From Paraflavitalea pollutisoli (GTDB taxonomy: Bacteria; Bacteroidota; Bacteroidia; Chitinophagales; Chitinophagaceae): a stretch of DNA of 64,000 bases. This document shows positions 25,786 to 35,900 of the stretch, one piece after another. The DNA is taken from positions 1,363,949 to 1,427,948 of the forward strand of contig NZ_JARKMX010000008.1 in NCBI RefSeq assembly GCF_029360705.1, in the 5' to 3' direction. Under the pieces are notes generated by a model that did not search any database, was not told the DNA's origin, and was given only the letters and a program-made list of their open reading frames with translations. The position numbers and the translations under genes were made by a program. Positions within the stretch are counted from its first letter, which is position 1, and every line of letters begins with the position of its first letter.

Positions 25786-25921
25786 GCTGCAGGGCGGTCA
25801 CCCGCGCTAACAAAACGGGGCTGACAAAAAAGGGTACGCATTCTCGGGTAGGTGATGGAGACAACCTTTTGGGTCAGCCCAGTTGCTTTTGACAGCTTAC
25901 CGGATTCGATGTCCGGTGGCG

Positions 25922-26419
25922 TCAGAAACCTGACCAGGCTTTTTTGGCGCCGGCATCCCAGCCGGTTTTTGTCGCGACTGTTGTACTGCCTATGATGCTC
26001 GTGGAGTAATAGGTCCAACCGATACGGGTGGCCCGCAATTGTACTTTGGTAATGTTGTTGTTGTCGACACATTCCACCACGACCACTTCTTCCAGATTGA
26101 TCTTGTACGATAGTTTTTCTACATCGCCGGCTGGCACCAGTACGACGATCTCGCCGGTACGCAATGGTTTGTTGCTGTTGGCGGCATCACGGAAAGCGGC
26201 AGTTGCGGGAGATACGGGCATGCTGAAGGCGACCGTTGTATTGTTGTTGGCCGAGCTGGCGCTGAGGTTGTACACCTCGATCTGCCGTTCGTAGCCCCTG
26301 GCCTGGGATGAGCCTTTTACCGTGGCACCATCTGCATTGGTAAATTTCCCAAATGATTTGTCGCGTTGGGAGAAAGCTGCCGCTGGCAGCCATAGTAATA
26401 GCCACAAGAGTTGTTTCAT
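25922..26419 (-). CDS. Sec-exported Hcp-like protein (T6SS tube-protein fold), orphan
   Basis: 165 residues with a signal peptide MKQLLWLLLWLPAAAFSQ. The mature part has features of the Hcp family: an early IEVYNLSAS strand, the central KLSYKINLEEVVVVECV segment matching the Hcp Y.I.LEDV region, and the end RIGWTYY...TKTGWDAGAKKAW. No other type VI secretion gene is in the window, and a Sec signal is not expected for a cytoplasmically assembled Hcp tube. So it is better described as a secreted Hcp-fold protein of unknown role. Assignment is from pattern only. Convergent with the T9SS gene. Confidence 0.55.
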   Translation of the reverse strand: MKQLLWLLLWLPAAAFSQRDKSFGKFTNADGATVKGSSQARGYERQIEVYNLSASSANNNTTVAFSMPVSPATAAFRDAANSNKPLRTGEIVVLVPAGDVEKLSYKINLEEVVVVECVDNNNITKVQLRATRIGWTYYSTSIIGSTTVATKTGWDAGAKKAWSGF

Positions 26420-26525
26420 GTTGTATGTTTTATGCTGGTTCTACTGATTCGCCAATGGGCCTGTCCGTGCGAAGGAATGCGTATCTATTTATTCGATAAA
26501 GGTGCTTCATTTACGCACCGGAACC

Positions 26526-26545
26526 AATCCTGCCTATACAGGATT
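26526..26545. repeat. Inverted repeat upstream of the histidine kinase
   Basis: AATCCTG / CAGGATT, 7-bp arms around CCTATA, 71 bp before the kinase ATG and in the region shared with the divergent Hcp-like gene. Candidate operator. Confidence 0.35.
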
Positions 26546-26616
26546 TTAAGCGCTCCAAAAATCCCGGAAAAACAGTATAGGTGGTCAACAGCCTGCTACC
26601 TACCTTGTTACCCATT

Positions 26617-28557
26617 ATGAGGAATGTTTTTCTACTGATCGGCGGTCTGCTTTTCGGCGCCCTCTCTCCTGTGCGCGCTCAGCAGGCCCTGGCCGACAGC
26701 GTAAAAAAGCTGCTCGATCAACCCGCCCCCGATTCCGTCCATGCTTTGCACCTGGTGTACCATGCGATGTATATGGAACCGGTAGACATGGAGCAAGCAC
26801 ATGTCTTGTACCAGCAAGCCGTCGAGTTCAGTGTGCGCAAACATATTCCCTATTATGCAGGCATGGCCCTGCGCTTTGAGGCCACCCCCTACCACATCGC
26901 CGGCAACCGCGCCATGGAGATCAACAACCTGCAACGTGCGATCGCTTATCTCTCCACAGTCAATACGACCAAAGCCAAAAAGGAACTGGGCAACGCCTAT
27001 ACCGAAGTGGGCTCGTGGTACCGGTACAATTCTCAATACGACAGTGCCATTCATTGGTTCATCAAAGGATTGGGTGTACTGGAAAGCGTAGGTGCCAACC
27101 TGACCACGCAGTATTACAATATGGCCGCACTGTACCAGCAGTTGAAATTGCCGCAGCTACAAAAGGAGTATGCACTGAAATCGCTGGCGGCGGCCAGAAA
27201 GAGTGGTACCCCCAGGAATATCTATGCGGGCAATCTGGTGCTGGTGCATTATTACAACGAGGTGGGACCGTTTGACAGTGCCAAGGTATACCTGGACAGT
27301 GCGTTCAAATACTTCGACCCCCAGTATGAATTCCGGTTTGCCTGTCAATACCATTTACTGGCGGGCATTACTTTCCAGAACCTCAAGATGAACGACAGTG
27401 CCATCGTTCATTACAACCAGACCTACGACTATGCAAAAGCCAATCATGCCACCTGGAATATGGTTGAACCGAAGATACAGATCGGTCATATTTATTACGG
27501 CGACAAGCAGTATGCACAGGCAGAAGTGGTAACGAAAGAGGCGCTGGCCCTGGCAGAGAAAGACAGCATTCCCAACTTCATGCAGGAATGCCATGGCCTG
27601 CTGACCAAGATCTATGAGGAAACAGGACGTTTTAAAGAAGCTAATGAGCATATCTGGAAATACGTAGAACTCAAGGATTCTATCGAGGCAGGCGAAAGAA
27701 AAACCTTTGCCCTCGACCTGGAGAAAAAGTACGAGACGCAGAAGAAAGACAATGAGCTGCTTCGTCAGCAGGCCACCATCCGGCAAAAAGACACGATCAA
27801 TTATATTCTTATCGGCAGCGCCATCGCGTTAATCCTTATATTGGTGCTGTCTTACCGCAACTACCGCAACAAAAGAAAGCTGCAGCTACAACGCATCAAC
27901 GAGCTGGAGACCGAAAAACAACTTACCGCAACTGAAGCCGTATTGAAAGGAGAAGAACAGGAACGCACCCGGCTGGCCAAGGACCTACACGATGGCCTCG
28001 GGGGCATGTTAAGTGGTATTAAACATTCCTTTACGACTATGCAGGGCAATTTAATCATGACGCCTGAGAACCAGGCAGCTTTTGAACGGAGCATGGATAT
28101 GCTCGACAGTTCGATCCGGGAAATGCGGCGGGTGGCGCACAACATGATGCCGGAGGTGTTGGTCAAGTATGGATTGGATACCGCCTTGCGCGACTATTGC
28201 ATCGACATCAACAAGAGTGGCGCGCTGCGGGTGGACTACCAATCGATCGGCCTGGAGCAGGCTGCCATCGAGCAGAGCAAAGCGATTGCGGTATACCGGA
28301 TCGCCCAGGAGTTGATCAACAATACGATCAAACATGCGCAGGCTACACATGCCATTGTACAGTTATCTTTGTCGAACGGTCAATTATCGCTGACGGTGGA
28401 AGATGACGGCAAAGGCTTCGAGGAAGCCCTGACGCATCAGTCGGGCGGTATTGGCTGGTACAATATCCGGAACCGGGTCGAGTTTCTGAAGGGCAAGCTG
28501 GACATCAATTCGGCGCCCGGCAAAGGCAGCTCCATCCTGGTGGAAGTGGAGGCCTAA
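26617..28557 (+). CDS. TPR sensor histidine kinase, NarL-partner type
   Basis: 646 residues. A signal peptide (MRNVFLLIGGLLFGALSPVRA) leads into a periplasmic TPR sensor (about 25-380). A TM helix (about 397-416, YILIGSAIALILILVLSY) and a coiled-coil linker follow. HisKA_3 has phospho-acceptor His458 in RLAKDLHDGLGGMLSGI; the HATPase has QELINNTIKHAQA, DDGKGF and GIGWYNIRNRV. ATG at 26617 is chosen because the signal peptide starts there; an in-frame GTG lies 36 nt upstream. Its response regulator is 34 bp downstream. The signal is unknown. Confidence 0.93.
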   Translation: MRNVFLLIGGLLFGALSPVRAQQALADSVKKLLDQPAPDSVHALHLVYHAMYMEPVDMEQAHVLYQQAVEFSVRKHIPYYAGMALRFEATPYHIAGNRAMEINNLQRAIAYLSTVNTTKAKKELGNAYTEVGSWYRYNSQYDSAIHWFIKGLGVLESVGANLTTQYYNMAALYQQLKLPQLQKEYALKSLAAARKSGTPRNIYAGNLVLVHYYNEVGPFDSAKVYLDSAFKYFDPQYEFRFACQYHLLAGITFQNLKMNDSAIVHYNQTYDYAKANHATWNMVEPKIQIGHIYYGDKQYAQAEVVTKEALALAEKDSIPNFMQECHGLLTKIYEETGRFKEANEHIWKYVELKDSIEAGERKTFALDLEKKYETQKKDNELLRQQATIRQKDTINYILIGSAIALILILVLSYRNYRNKRKLQLQRINELETEKQLTATEAVLKGEEQERTRLAKDLHDGLGGMLSGIKHSFTTMQGNLIMTPENQAAFERSMDMLDSSIREMRRVAHNMMPEVLVKYGLDTALRDYCIDINKSGALRVDYQSIGLEQAAIEQSKAIAVYRIAQELINNTIKHAQATHAIVQLSLSNGQLSLTVEDDGKGFEEALTHQSGGIGWYNIRNRVEFLKGKLDINSAPGKGSSILVEVEA

Positions 28558-28591
28558 GCGCCGACTGGATTCATCAAAAATACATTACTTT

Positions 28592-29209
28592 ATGCCGCAT
28601 AAGTTGTTTATCGTCGACGACCATTACATGGTGATTGAGGGCATCCATTCTTTGCTTCAACATGAGCCGGGTATGGAATGGATGGGGCATGCTACCCATG
28701 CAGCCTCCTGCCTGGCCTTTCTGCAAAAAGAACAACCTGATGTGATCCTGATGGACATCAACCTGCCCGACATGAGCGGCATCGACCTTTGTGCGGAAGT
28801 AAAGAAACAGTATCCCGGTATTTTCGTGATCGGCCTGAGCACCTTCAACCAGTTTAGCCTCATCGAAAAGATGATGAACAGCGGTGCTTCGGGGTACGTG
28901 TTGAAGAATGCGACCCGGGAAGAACTGGTGGAGGCCATTCAAACGGTACTGAAACGCAAGACCTATTTCAGCCGGGAAGCTGCGCAAACGATGCGAAAGG
29001 ATGACACGCGTAAGATCGTGCTTACCCGTCGCGAAAAAGAAGTTTTGGAACTGATCGCCGATGGCATGACGAATAACGAGATCGCGCAAAAGCTGTTCAT
29101 CAGTGTAACGACCGTCGAGACGCACCGGCGCAACCTGCTGACCAAATTCGAGGCCAAGAACATCGTATCGCTCGTCAAGACGGCGATTCAACAGCAGATC
29201 ATTCAGTAA
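28592..29209 (+). CDS. NarL/FixJ-family response regulator
   Basis: 205 residues. The receiver domain (1-120) has the acidic pocket IVDDHY and phospho-acceptor Asp55 in VILMDINLP. A LuxR-type helix-turn-helix follows (about 140-200, LTRREKEVLELIADGMTNNEIAQKLFISVTTVETHRRN). It directly follows the HisKA_3 kinase, its likely partner. Targets unknown. Confidence 0.96.
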   Translation: MPHKLFIVDDHYMVIEGIHSLLQHEPGMEWMGHATHAASCLAFLQKEQPDVILMDINLPDMSGIDLCAEVKKQYPGIFVIGLSTFNQFSLIEKMMNSGASGYVLKNATREELVEAIQTVLKRKTYFSREAAQTMRKDDTRKIVLTRREKEVLELIADGMTNNEIAQKLFISVTTVETHRRNLLTKFEAKNIVSLVKTAIQQQIIQ

Positions 29210-29297
29210 GATGGGAAGCAGGCTTGACGGGCCTCACGGCATCTTTGGATCGTCGGCGGCCGTGGCTTGCTGTGAAATCCTGGTATACCCTTCCTAT

Positions 29298-29330
29298 ACG
29301 GGTACGGTACGGCTCGGGTACGGGAGGCCC
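29298..29330 (+). repeat. 11-bp tandem array C
   Basis: Three 11-bp units: ACGGGTACGGT, ACGGCTCGGGT, ACGGGAGGCCC. GTATACCC just upstream (29283-29290) is a partial inverted match to CGGGTAC in the array. Confidence 0.65.
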
Positions 29331-29383
29331 GTTAAGCGACCATAAGTAATCTGGCAACGAACCATAACCATCCATCGGCGGAC

Positions 29384-29438
29384 GTCTCTATATGTACTCT
29401 ATATCTCTTCCTTATGTACTCTATATGTGCTCTATATC
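29384..29438 (+). repeat. 11-bp tandem array D
   Basis: Five 11-bp units: GTCTCTATATG, TACTCTATATC, TCTTCCTTATG, TACTCTATATG, TGCTCTATATC. The CTCTATRT core resembles the first two units of array B (CTATGTCTCCG, CTCTATGTCCG). It starts 54 bp after array C. Confidence 0.85.
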
Positions 29439-29502
29439 TTTTGGGTAGCGCGTGGCGTATTTTTAGGATAAGTTCTCAATAACTTATATACCTGCCACGA
29501 AC

Positions 29503-29531
29503 AAAACGGGGCGACCTGATTGGCCGTCCCG
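29503..29531 (-). terminator. Probable terminator of the MutS2-like gene
   Basis: On the minus strand CGGGACGGCC pairs imperfectly (8 of 10) with GGTCGCCCCG across a 5-nt loop and is followed by TTTT. It lies 25 bp past the stop codon. Confidence 0.45.
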
Positions 29532-29555
29532 CTGGTTATTTATGTAGCCCGGTTA

Positions 29556-31676
29556 CTATTTCGTTTGCTCCGGTGCTTTTTCTGTCACTACCGTCAGGTC
29601 ACCGATGTCGACGGTGATGGGCATCAGGCCGAGCTGTACCACCGCTTTGCGACCACGGATCTCTTTCACCTCTCCTACCTTGTGGTTTTTCTTCATCAGC
29701 ACTTTAACGCCTACGGCGATCTCTCCGCCTACCTCCTTGTATTTAGAGCCGATCTTTTTCTGTACCCTTTCGCTGCTCTGCTTTTGGTTTTGACCAAAGA
29801 GGAGCATGTGGAGCTGGCGCATCAGCTCTTTTTTATCATCGTCTACGCTGGCTTTGCGCCAGTCGAGCACGATCTGCTTCAGTTTGCGCTCCATATCCTT
29901 CAGGTAGGCGATACGTTCTTCAGACACTTTGTTCTGGTGTTTCAATACTTCGATCTGCTGGAAATGCCGTTCTTTATCGATGAGCGTTTCCATGTCCTTC
30001 CGGATACGTTCATTCTCCTTCAGCTGTTTGTTCAGGTCTTTTTCTTTCACCTCGATCTCCCGCAGGTCCTGTTCGGTACGGTTCAGTAATTTATCGAGCT
30101 TGAAATGTTCTTCATCTACCAGTTGGCGCGCGCGTTTGATGAGTGCCGGTGGCAGTCCAATGCGTTCGGCAATAGAGAAGGTATAAGAGCTGCCGGGCTT
30201 ACCGATGATGAGTTTGTACATCGGCAGCAGGTTCTTTTCGTCGAATGCCATGGCGCCGTTGACGATACCGGCTGTTTTGTTGGCCATGATCTTCAGGTTG
30301 AGGTAGTGGGTGGTGACGATGCCCATGGAATGCTTACGCACCATTTCTTCCAGGATCACTTCGGCGAAGGCGCCGCCCAGGTTGGGATCACTACCGCTAC
30401 CGAGCTCATCGATGAAGAAGAGCGTTTTGCCATTGGCGACCTCCATGAAGTGCTTCATGTTCTTGAGGTGCGAGCTATAGGTACTCAACTCGAACTCGAG
30501 GCTTTGGGTATCGCCGATATGGATCATGATCTGCTTGAAGATACCAAACTGCGAGGTGGGGTGCACGGGCACCAGCAGGCCGCTCTGCAGCATCAGTTGC
30601 AACAGGCCCACTGTTTTGAGGGTAACCGTCTTGCCGCCCGCATTAGGTCCTGATATCACCAGAATACGGTTCTTTTCGTCGAGGGTTACCTGTACGGGGA
30701 TGGTCGTTTTTTGCGCTCGCTTGTTGTACAGGTACAACAAGGGATGGTATGCCTGTACCAGGTGTATATGTGCTTTATCGTTGAGTACCGGCAGGTTACC
30801 GTTCACATCGTTGGCAAACCTGGCCTTGGCCCGGATGAAGTCATATTCGCCCAGGATATCGTGGTAGGTCTTGAGCAGGGGCGCATACATGGCCAGCCTG
30901 GACGTGAGTTCGCGCAGGATGCGGTAAACTTCCCGTTTCTCTTCATTTTCGAGGGAGAATATATCGTTGTTGAGTTCGATGGTTTCCTCCGGTTCGATGA
31001 AGGCTGTTTTACGGGTGTCGCTTTCGCCGTGCAGGATGCCTTTTACCTGGCGTTTTTGTTCGGCAAAGATGGCTACTACCCGACGTCCGTTGAGGAACCC
31101 TTCTTCGATATCGGCGGCATACCCGGCTTTTGTCAGTTTGGATACGATCCGATCGAATAAGCGGCGAAGCTCATTGCGGCGTTTATAGAGGGTGAGGCGT
31201 ATGCGGGCCAGGTCTTCGGAGGCGTTGTCTTTTACGTGTCCGCTCTCATCCAGCACATCGTCGATCAGTTCGAGGATGACTTTTTCGTAATAGGTGTCGG
31301 CAATGACCTTCGACAAGGCCGGGTAGGCGGTGCGGCGGTCTGAATCGAACCAGCGGAAAATGCTTTGCAGGCTTTCGGCCAGCTTGCGTACCAGCATGAA
31401 CTGGTCTTCTGCCAATACAGCCCCCGGTATCCCCATGAGTTTCAACTCCTTGGCAATATTCAGGGTATGGTCATTGGGCAAATACTGGCCATACTGCACC
31501 AGCATTTTGTATTCGTGGGTTTGTTGCAGTTCCAGATCGATAAAGTCCTTGCGGGTGTGTATTCTGAGCTCTTTCGCTTTTTCTTTGGCATACAGGGTAT
31601 TACAATGCTCCTCTAACAAAGCTTTCACTTTTTCGAATTCCAATTGCACCAATGCCGACTCGGGAAAAAATTTCAT
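29556..31676 (-). CDS. MutS2-like ATPase lacking the C-terminal Smr domain
   Basis: 706 residues of the MutS2 branch of MutS ATPases. The clamp/core region is at about 1-300; the ATPase has Walker A GPNAGGKT (about 344-351), Walker B TLFFIDELGSGSDP, and a following TTHY. A long charged coiled coil (about 500-620) then leads to a KOW/Tudor-like end (VGVKVLMKKNHKVGEVKEIRGRK). Canonical MutS2 is about 780-790 residues and ends in an Smr nuclease domain with an LDxHG-type motif; that is absent and the frame ends cleanly. Related MutS2 proteins bind branched DNA or stalled ribosomes; without Smr, nuclease activity is not expected. A good promoter is found upstream. Confidence 0.88.
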   Translation of the reverse strand: MKFFPESALVQLEFEKVKALLEEHCNTLYAKEKAKELRIHTRKDFIDLELQQTHEYKMLVQYGQYLPNDHTLNIAKELKLMGIPGAVLAEDQFMLVRKLAESLQSIFRWFDSDRRTAYPALSKVIADTYYEKVILELIDDVLDESGHVKDNASEDLARIRLTLYKRRNELRRLFDRIVSKLTKAGYAADIEEGFLNGRRVVAIFAEQKRQVKGILHGESDTRKTAFIEPEETIELNNDIFSLENEEKREVYRILRELTSRLAMYAPLLKTYHDILGEYDFIRAKARFANDVNGNLPVLNDKAHIHLVQAYHPLLYLYNKRAQKTTIPVQVTLDEKNRILVISGPNAGGKTVTLKTVGLLQLMLQSGLLVPVHPTSQFGIFKQIMIHIGDTQSLEFELSTYSSHLKNMKHFMEVANGKTLFFIDELGSGSDPNLGGAFAEVILEEMVRKHSMGIVTTHYLNLKIMANKTAGIVNGAMAFDEKNLLPMYKLIIGKPGSSYTFSIAERIGLPPALIKRARQLVDEEHFKLDKLLNRTEQDLREIEVKEKDLNKQLKENERIRKDMETLIDKERHFQQIEVLKHQNKVSEERIAYLKDMERKLKQIVLDWRKASVDDDKKELMRQLHMLLFGQNQKQSSERVQKKIGSKYKEVGGEIAVGVKVLMKKNHKVGEVKEIRGRKAVVQLGLMPITVDIGDLTVVTEKAPEQTK

Positions 31677-31715
31677 AAATGATTATCGCTGATATCCTCT
31701 TATTTTTATGAGGTG

Positions 31716-31746
31716 CAAAGGTACGAAATTCGTGCCCGGGTTGCAA
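31716..31746 (-). promoter_or_regulatory. Bacteroidota-type promoter for the MutS2-like gene
   Basis: On the minus strand TTG (31744-31746), a 20-nt spacer, then TACCTTTG (31716-31723), an exact TAnnTTTG. The ATG is 39 nt downstream. Confidence 0.65.
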
Positions 31747-31864
31747 GACGGTATTGCAGCCCCCGGATCTGTTAACTGAATGATAAAAGCAGTGCCCTGC
31801 CGGCCAACCTGCCAACTTATCGCCCTCAAAAACCGTTTATTAGGGTAGTAAAATCTGAAAACAA

Positions 31865-32560
31865 ATGGCCGACCTGATCAAACGACGCAGTATGAAATTG
31901 ATGTTTACAACGACCTTGCTTTCGGTAGTGACGCTTTTTTCCTGTGCAGTAAGAGAAAATCCTCAAAAATATATGACGAGTAGCTTAACATCTGCCTCAA
32001 CGGAAGGCAACAACACCCTCCGCACGGATACCGCCACTTTTGGTACCGGTTGTTTCTGGTGTACGGAGGCTATTTTTCAACAATTGGATGGCGTATTGAA
32101 AGTCACTTCTGGTTACAGCGGTGGCGAGGTGCCCAATCCTACCTATAAAGAAGTATGCGAAGGTACCACTGGTCACGCCGAATGCGTGGAGATTGTATAC
32201 GATCCTGAAAAGATCACTTTCGACGAACTGCTGGAAGTATTCTGGCAAACGCATGACCCTACCACGCTGAACAGGCAGGGTAATGACGTAGGTACGCAGT
32301 ACCGCAGCGCCATTTTTTATCACAATGCCGATCAAAAAGCCAAAGCTGAAAAGTACAAGGCTGAGCTGAGCAAGAGTGGCGCCTGGGACAAGCCCCTGGT
32401 AACGGAGATCACGGCGGCATCGGTTTTCTATCCGGCCGAGAACTATCACCAAGATTACTACAACAATAACGGATCAGCTCCTTATTGCTATTATGTGATC
32501 AAGCCGAAGATGGAGAAGTTTGAGAAGGTCTTCAAGGACAAGTTGAAGAAGGCGCATTAG
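31865..32560 (+). CDS. msrA: Peptide-methionine (S)-S-oxide reductase, lipoprotein form
   Basis: 231 residues. MsrA reduces methionine-S-sulfoxide in proteins. The catalytic GCFWC motif has Cys63 and Cys66, followed by [50 protein letters not shown] and [11 protein letters not shown], all typical. An N-terminal SPII signal ([17 protein letters not shown], lipid on Cys27) exports it, so it repairs envelope proteins. ATG at 31865 is used; ATGs at 31892 and 31901 would also keep the signal peptide. No MsrB domain is fused. A terminator lies 126 bp downstream. Confidence 0.95.
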   Translation: MADLIKRRSMKLMFTTTLLSVVTLFSCAVRENPQKYMTSSLTSASTEGNNTLRTDTATFGTGCFWCTEAIFQQLDGVLKVTSGYSGGEVPNPTYKEVCEGTTGHAECVEIVYDPEKITFDELLEVFWQTHDPTTLNRQGNDVGTQYRSAIFYHNADQKAKAEKYKAELSKSGAWDKPLVTEITAASVFYPAENYHQDYYNNNGSAPYCYYVIKPKMEKFEKVFKDKLKKAH

Positions 32561-32911
32561 TAAAGGCAGCGAGACATAAAGGCAATCCCGACATACGTTG
32601 GAACAACGAGCGAAGAAAAGACATTGTTGATTCGACGCAGCCTGACAACCAGGAATAGAATTGAACTTCTTTACACAATCATTCAGCCGCATCAACCGAT
32701 GCGGCTTTTTCGTGTAGATACGTCTGTGATCACCTATTATAAAAAACCCTATTCAACCATCCTGCACCATCATGTATAAAAATCGAACCCTGGCGCTCAC
32801 TCCTTATTAAAATGTTACTATATGGTTATTAAAACTTAAAATGTATCAATAAAATACGGTGACAATAGTTTTAATTGCAATCTGTCGCCCAGCGTCCCAA
32901 AACCGGTGCAA
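32561..32911. other. 351-bp intergenic region before the hybrid regulator
   Basis: The first half ends in a strong terminator (32686-32710). The second half is unusually AT-rich (about 32730-32880) and should hold the regulator promoter; TAGTTTTA near 32868 matches seven of eight -7 positions, but no -33 element is convincing. No gene seen. Confidence 0.5.
32686..32710 (+). terminator. Intrinsic terminator downstream of msrA
   Basis: GCCGCATC / GATGCGGC, an 8-bp perfect stem with an AACC loop, followed by five Ts. Confidence 0.9.
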
Positions 32912-35900
32912 ATGAGAACCCACTCCGTAATCCCTTCTTCTGGTGTTGCAGCATTACTGGCTGTACTGCTGTTGTTGTCGACATCCGCTGTTGGCCAACA
33001 GATACGGGTGAATAATTTTGGGATTGAAAATGGTCTTGCCAATAATTCGGTGACCAATATTTACCAGGATCATTATGGCTTTTTGTGGATCGGCACCTAT
33101 GATGGATTGAGCCGCTACGATGGATATAGCTTTAAAACTTACCGGCACCGTTTGAACGACTCCACGTCACTGATCAACAACCGGATTACCAATGTAGCCG
33201 AGGACCAGGAAAACCGTCTGTGGATAGGTACTAAAAAAGGCGTCAGCATTTTCTCCGGCAGTACGCAACGGTTCAGACAAGCCTGGTACCAACCCCACCA
33301 TCAACAATATGCCCGGCAGCGAATTGACGCACCTGCCAATGAAGTGAAAGCCGATCTGCAGGGTAATATATTTATCGGCACAGCCGGTCACGGCTTGCTG
33401 CTGTACCGTAAGAAAACCGGGCTCATTACGGAAGTTCCTTATGTGGACGCCAATAATAACCCATTCTACAACCTGGACATTCAAGGTGTACGCACGGCAA
33501 AGGATGGCACCGTGTGGGTGATGGTGCAAAGCAAGGGTCTTTGCCGATACGACAGCAGCCGGCATAGCTTGCGGCTCGTCAATAATTATATCGGTTCCTG
33601 TTCTGTCATGGAAATGACCCCGGCAGGGCATATCTGGATGGCCTGGGGCCACAATGTTTATGAATACCGGCCGGCCGACAATAGTTGTAACTGGCGTGGC
33701 AAAGCCTCCGCCAATGGGGATATCGTACTGGCATTGCAGACGCAGGAGAATGGTGATATCTGGGCCGGTACTGATGGCGGTGGCATCACCTTTTCAACCG
33801 CTGCCGCACAGGCAACCTTCAACCCGTTGGGCACGCCGGAAATTACGACCAAACTCACCAGCAAGGCCATTTCCGTGCTGTATGGCGACCGCCAGGGCAA
33901 CCAGTGGATAGGCACCCTACGCGGCGGACTACATTGCGTTAATAAGGACAAAAGTGTCATCGCGGCACTATCGCATGACCCATCGACGGGCAAAGGGCTG
34001 TCGGCCAATTTCGTGTCTGCCTTTACGGAAGATGGGGCCGGCAACCTGTGGATCGGCACCGATGGATACGGCATCAATGTATGGAATCGCCAGCTCAACC
34101 AATTCAAGAGCTTCACACACGAGAACAGCGCACTGTCCAGCAACCTCATCACCAGCATCAGACAATCGTGGGATGGCTATCTATGGATCGCTACTTATGG
34201 GAGTGGTATTGACCGCTACGATCCGAAAACGGGTCGATTCAACAATTATATCTGCCTCAACCCGGTGGCGGGTAACCGCGACGCCAATGCCTGGACCTTG
34301 TATGAAAGCAGTGACAGCACCTTGTGGGCAGGCACTGTTACCGGTAGCCTATACCGGTATAACCGGCAAACCAATCATTTTGACCTCTTTGACCACAAAC
34401 TGACAGACATTCTCAGTCTTACAGAAGACCAACAAGGCACGCTATGGGCCGGCAATTTCGATGCACTGATCAAGGTTGACCGGGTGCACAAACAGCATAC
34501 TTATTTTGCGACGGAGAATCCGGTACGCATCATTCACGAAGACCGGCACGGTCAACTATGGGTAGGGACCGAGGGCAGCGGTCTGCTGCAATTTGACAGG
34601 AAGGCACTTTCTTTCAAAGCTTTTACCGAAGCGGAAGGGCTTGCCAACAATGCCGTACTCAATATCCTGGAAGATCGTAGTGATCATCTTTGGCTGAGCA
34701 CCTTCAATGGGCTATCGCGGATGAATATCGGCACCGGACAATTCAAAAACTTCTTTCAATCAGACGGGTTGCTCTCCAACCAGTTTATCTACAATGCTGC
34801 TTATGCCACAGCAGGTGGCCAGTTCTTTTTCGGCGGCCTCAAAGGCATGAACTTCTTTTACCCCGACAGTGTGGCGCATAGCTATAGGCCACTGCAACTA
34901 CTGATCACCGATCTTCGCATCGACAACCTTCCCTTTGCCCAGAGTACGGCGCTAACCGATAACCAGGTATTGTACGATATCCGGGAGCTCACCCTACCCT
35001 ATGATAAAGCGGTGTTGTCGATCGATTTTGCGGCTCCTGAATTCAGCAGCCCCGACCAGGTATCCTACGCCTATTATCTTGAAGGGTGGGACAAGGGGTG
35101 GAACTACAGTGGCAAATTGCGCACTGCCAATTATAGTCGACTGCATGAAGGGCATTATACCTTCCACATCAAATCGACCAACGCCGGCGGTGTATGGAGC
35201 GATGTAGAAAGAACGATACGCATCACCGTATTACCTCCCTGGTACCGCAGCTGGTGGGCCTATCTGCTGTATATTACACTTGCAGTTGCCGTAGTGGCTA
35301 TTTATATCCGGTACAAGAACAAACAATCGCAGCTTGCCTATGAAGTACGTCTCGCGCACTTGCAAGCGGAGCGGGAAAGCGAGCTCAACCAGCGCAAACT
35401 GGACTTCTTCACCAATGTGGCCCATGAGTTTCGTACACCGATCACCCTGATCATCAATCCCATCAAGGATTTTCTGTTCAAGCCGGATGCCGGACCAGGA
35501 CCCGGGGAAATGAAAATGGTTTACCGTAACAGCAAACGACTGTTGAGCCTGGTGGATCAGCTATTGCTATTCAAAAAAGCCGACAGTGGCGTCGATGACC
35601 TGCGGGTAGTGAAAGTAAACCTTTGCCATGTTTGCCGGGAGGTGTTTCTCTGCTTTACGCAAGAAGCCAGGAGCCAGCAGCTCCGGTACGAGTTTGAGAG
35701 CTCGGCTGATGTGATTGAAACCTGGGTAGATCGGGAGAAAGTTGAGATTGCGCTGTTCAACCTCTTATCGAACGCCATGAAATTTACTCCCCGGGGAGGT
35801 AGCATTATGATGCGCCTGATGGAAAAAGACCAACAGGTTGAACTGAGTGTAGAAGACACGGGCTGTGGCATTCCTCCGGAAACCGGTGACCGGCTTTTTG

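Larger units (their letters stand above)
29210..29555. other. 346-bp non-coding region with paired 11-bp arrays and a terminator-like hairpin
   Basis: No gene on either strand. It lies between the convergent ends of the response regulator and the MutS2-like gene. Contents: array C (29298-29330), array D (29384-29438) and a hairpin near the MutS2 stop, each listed separately. Confidence 0.7.

Noticed and set aside
25922-26419. Part of a type VI secretion locus
   Set aside because: No tss genes in the window and the protein has a Sec signal peptide.
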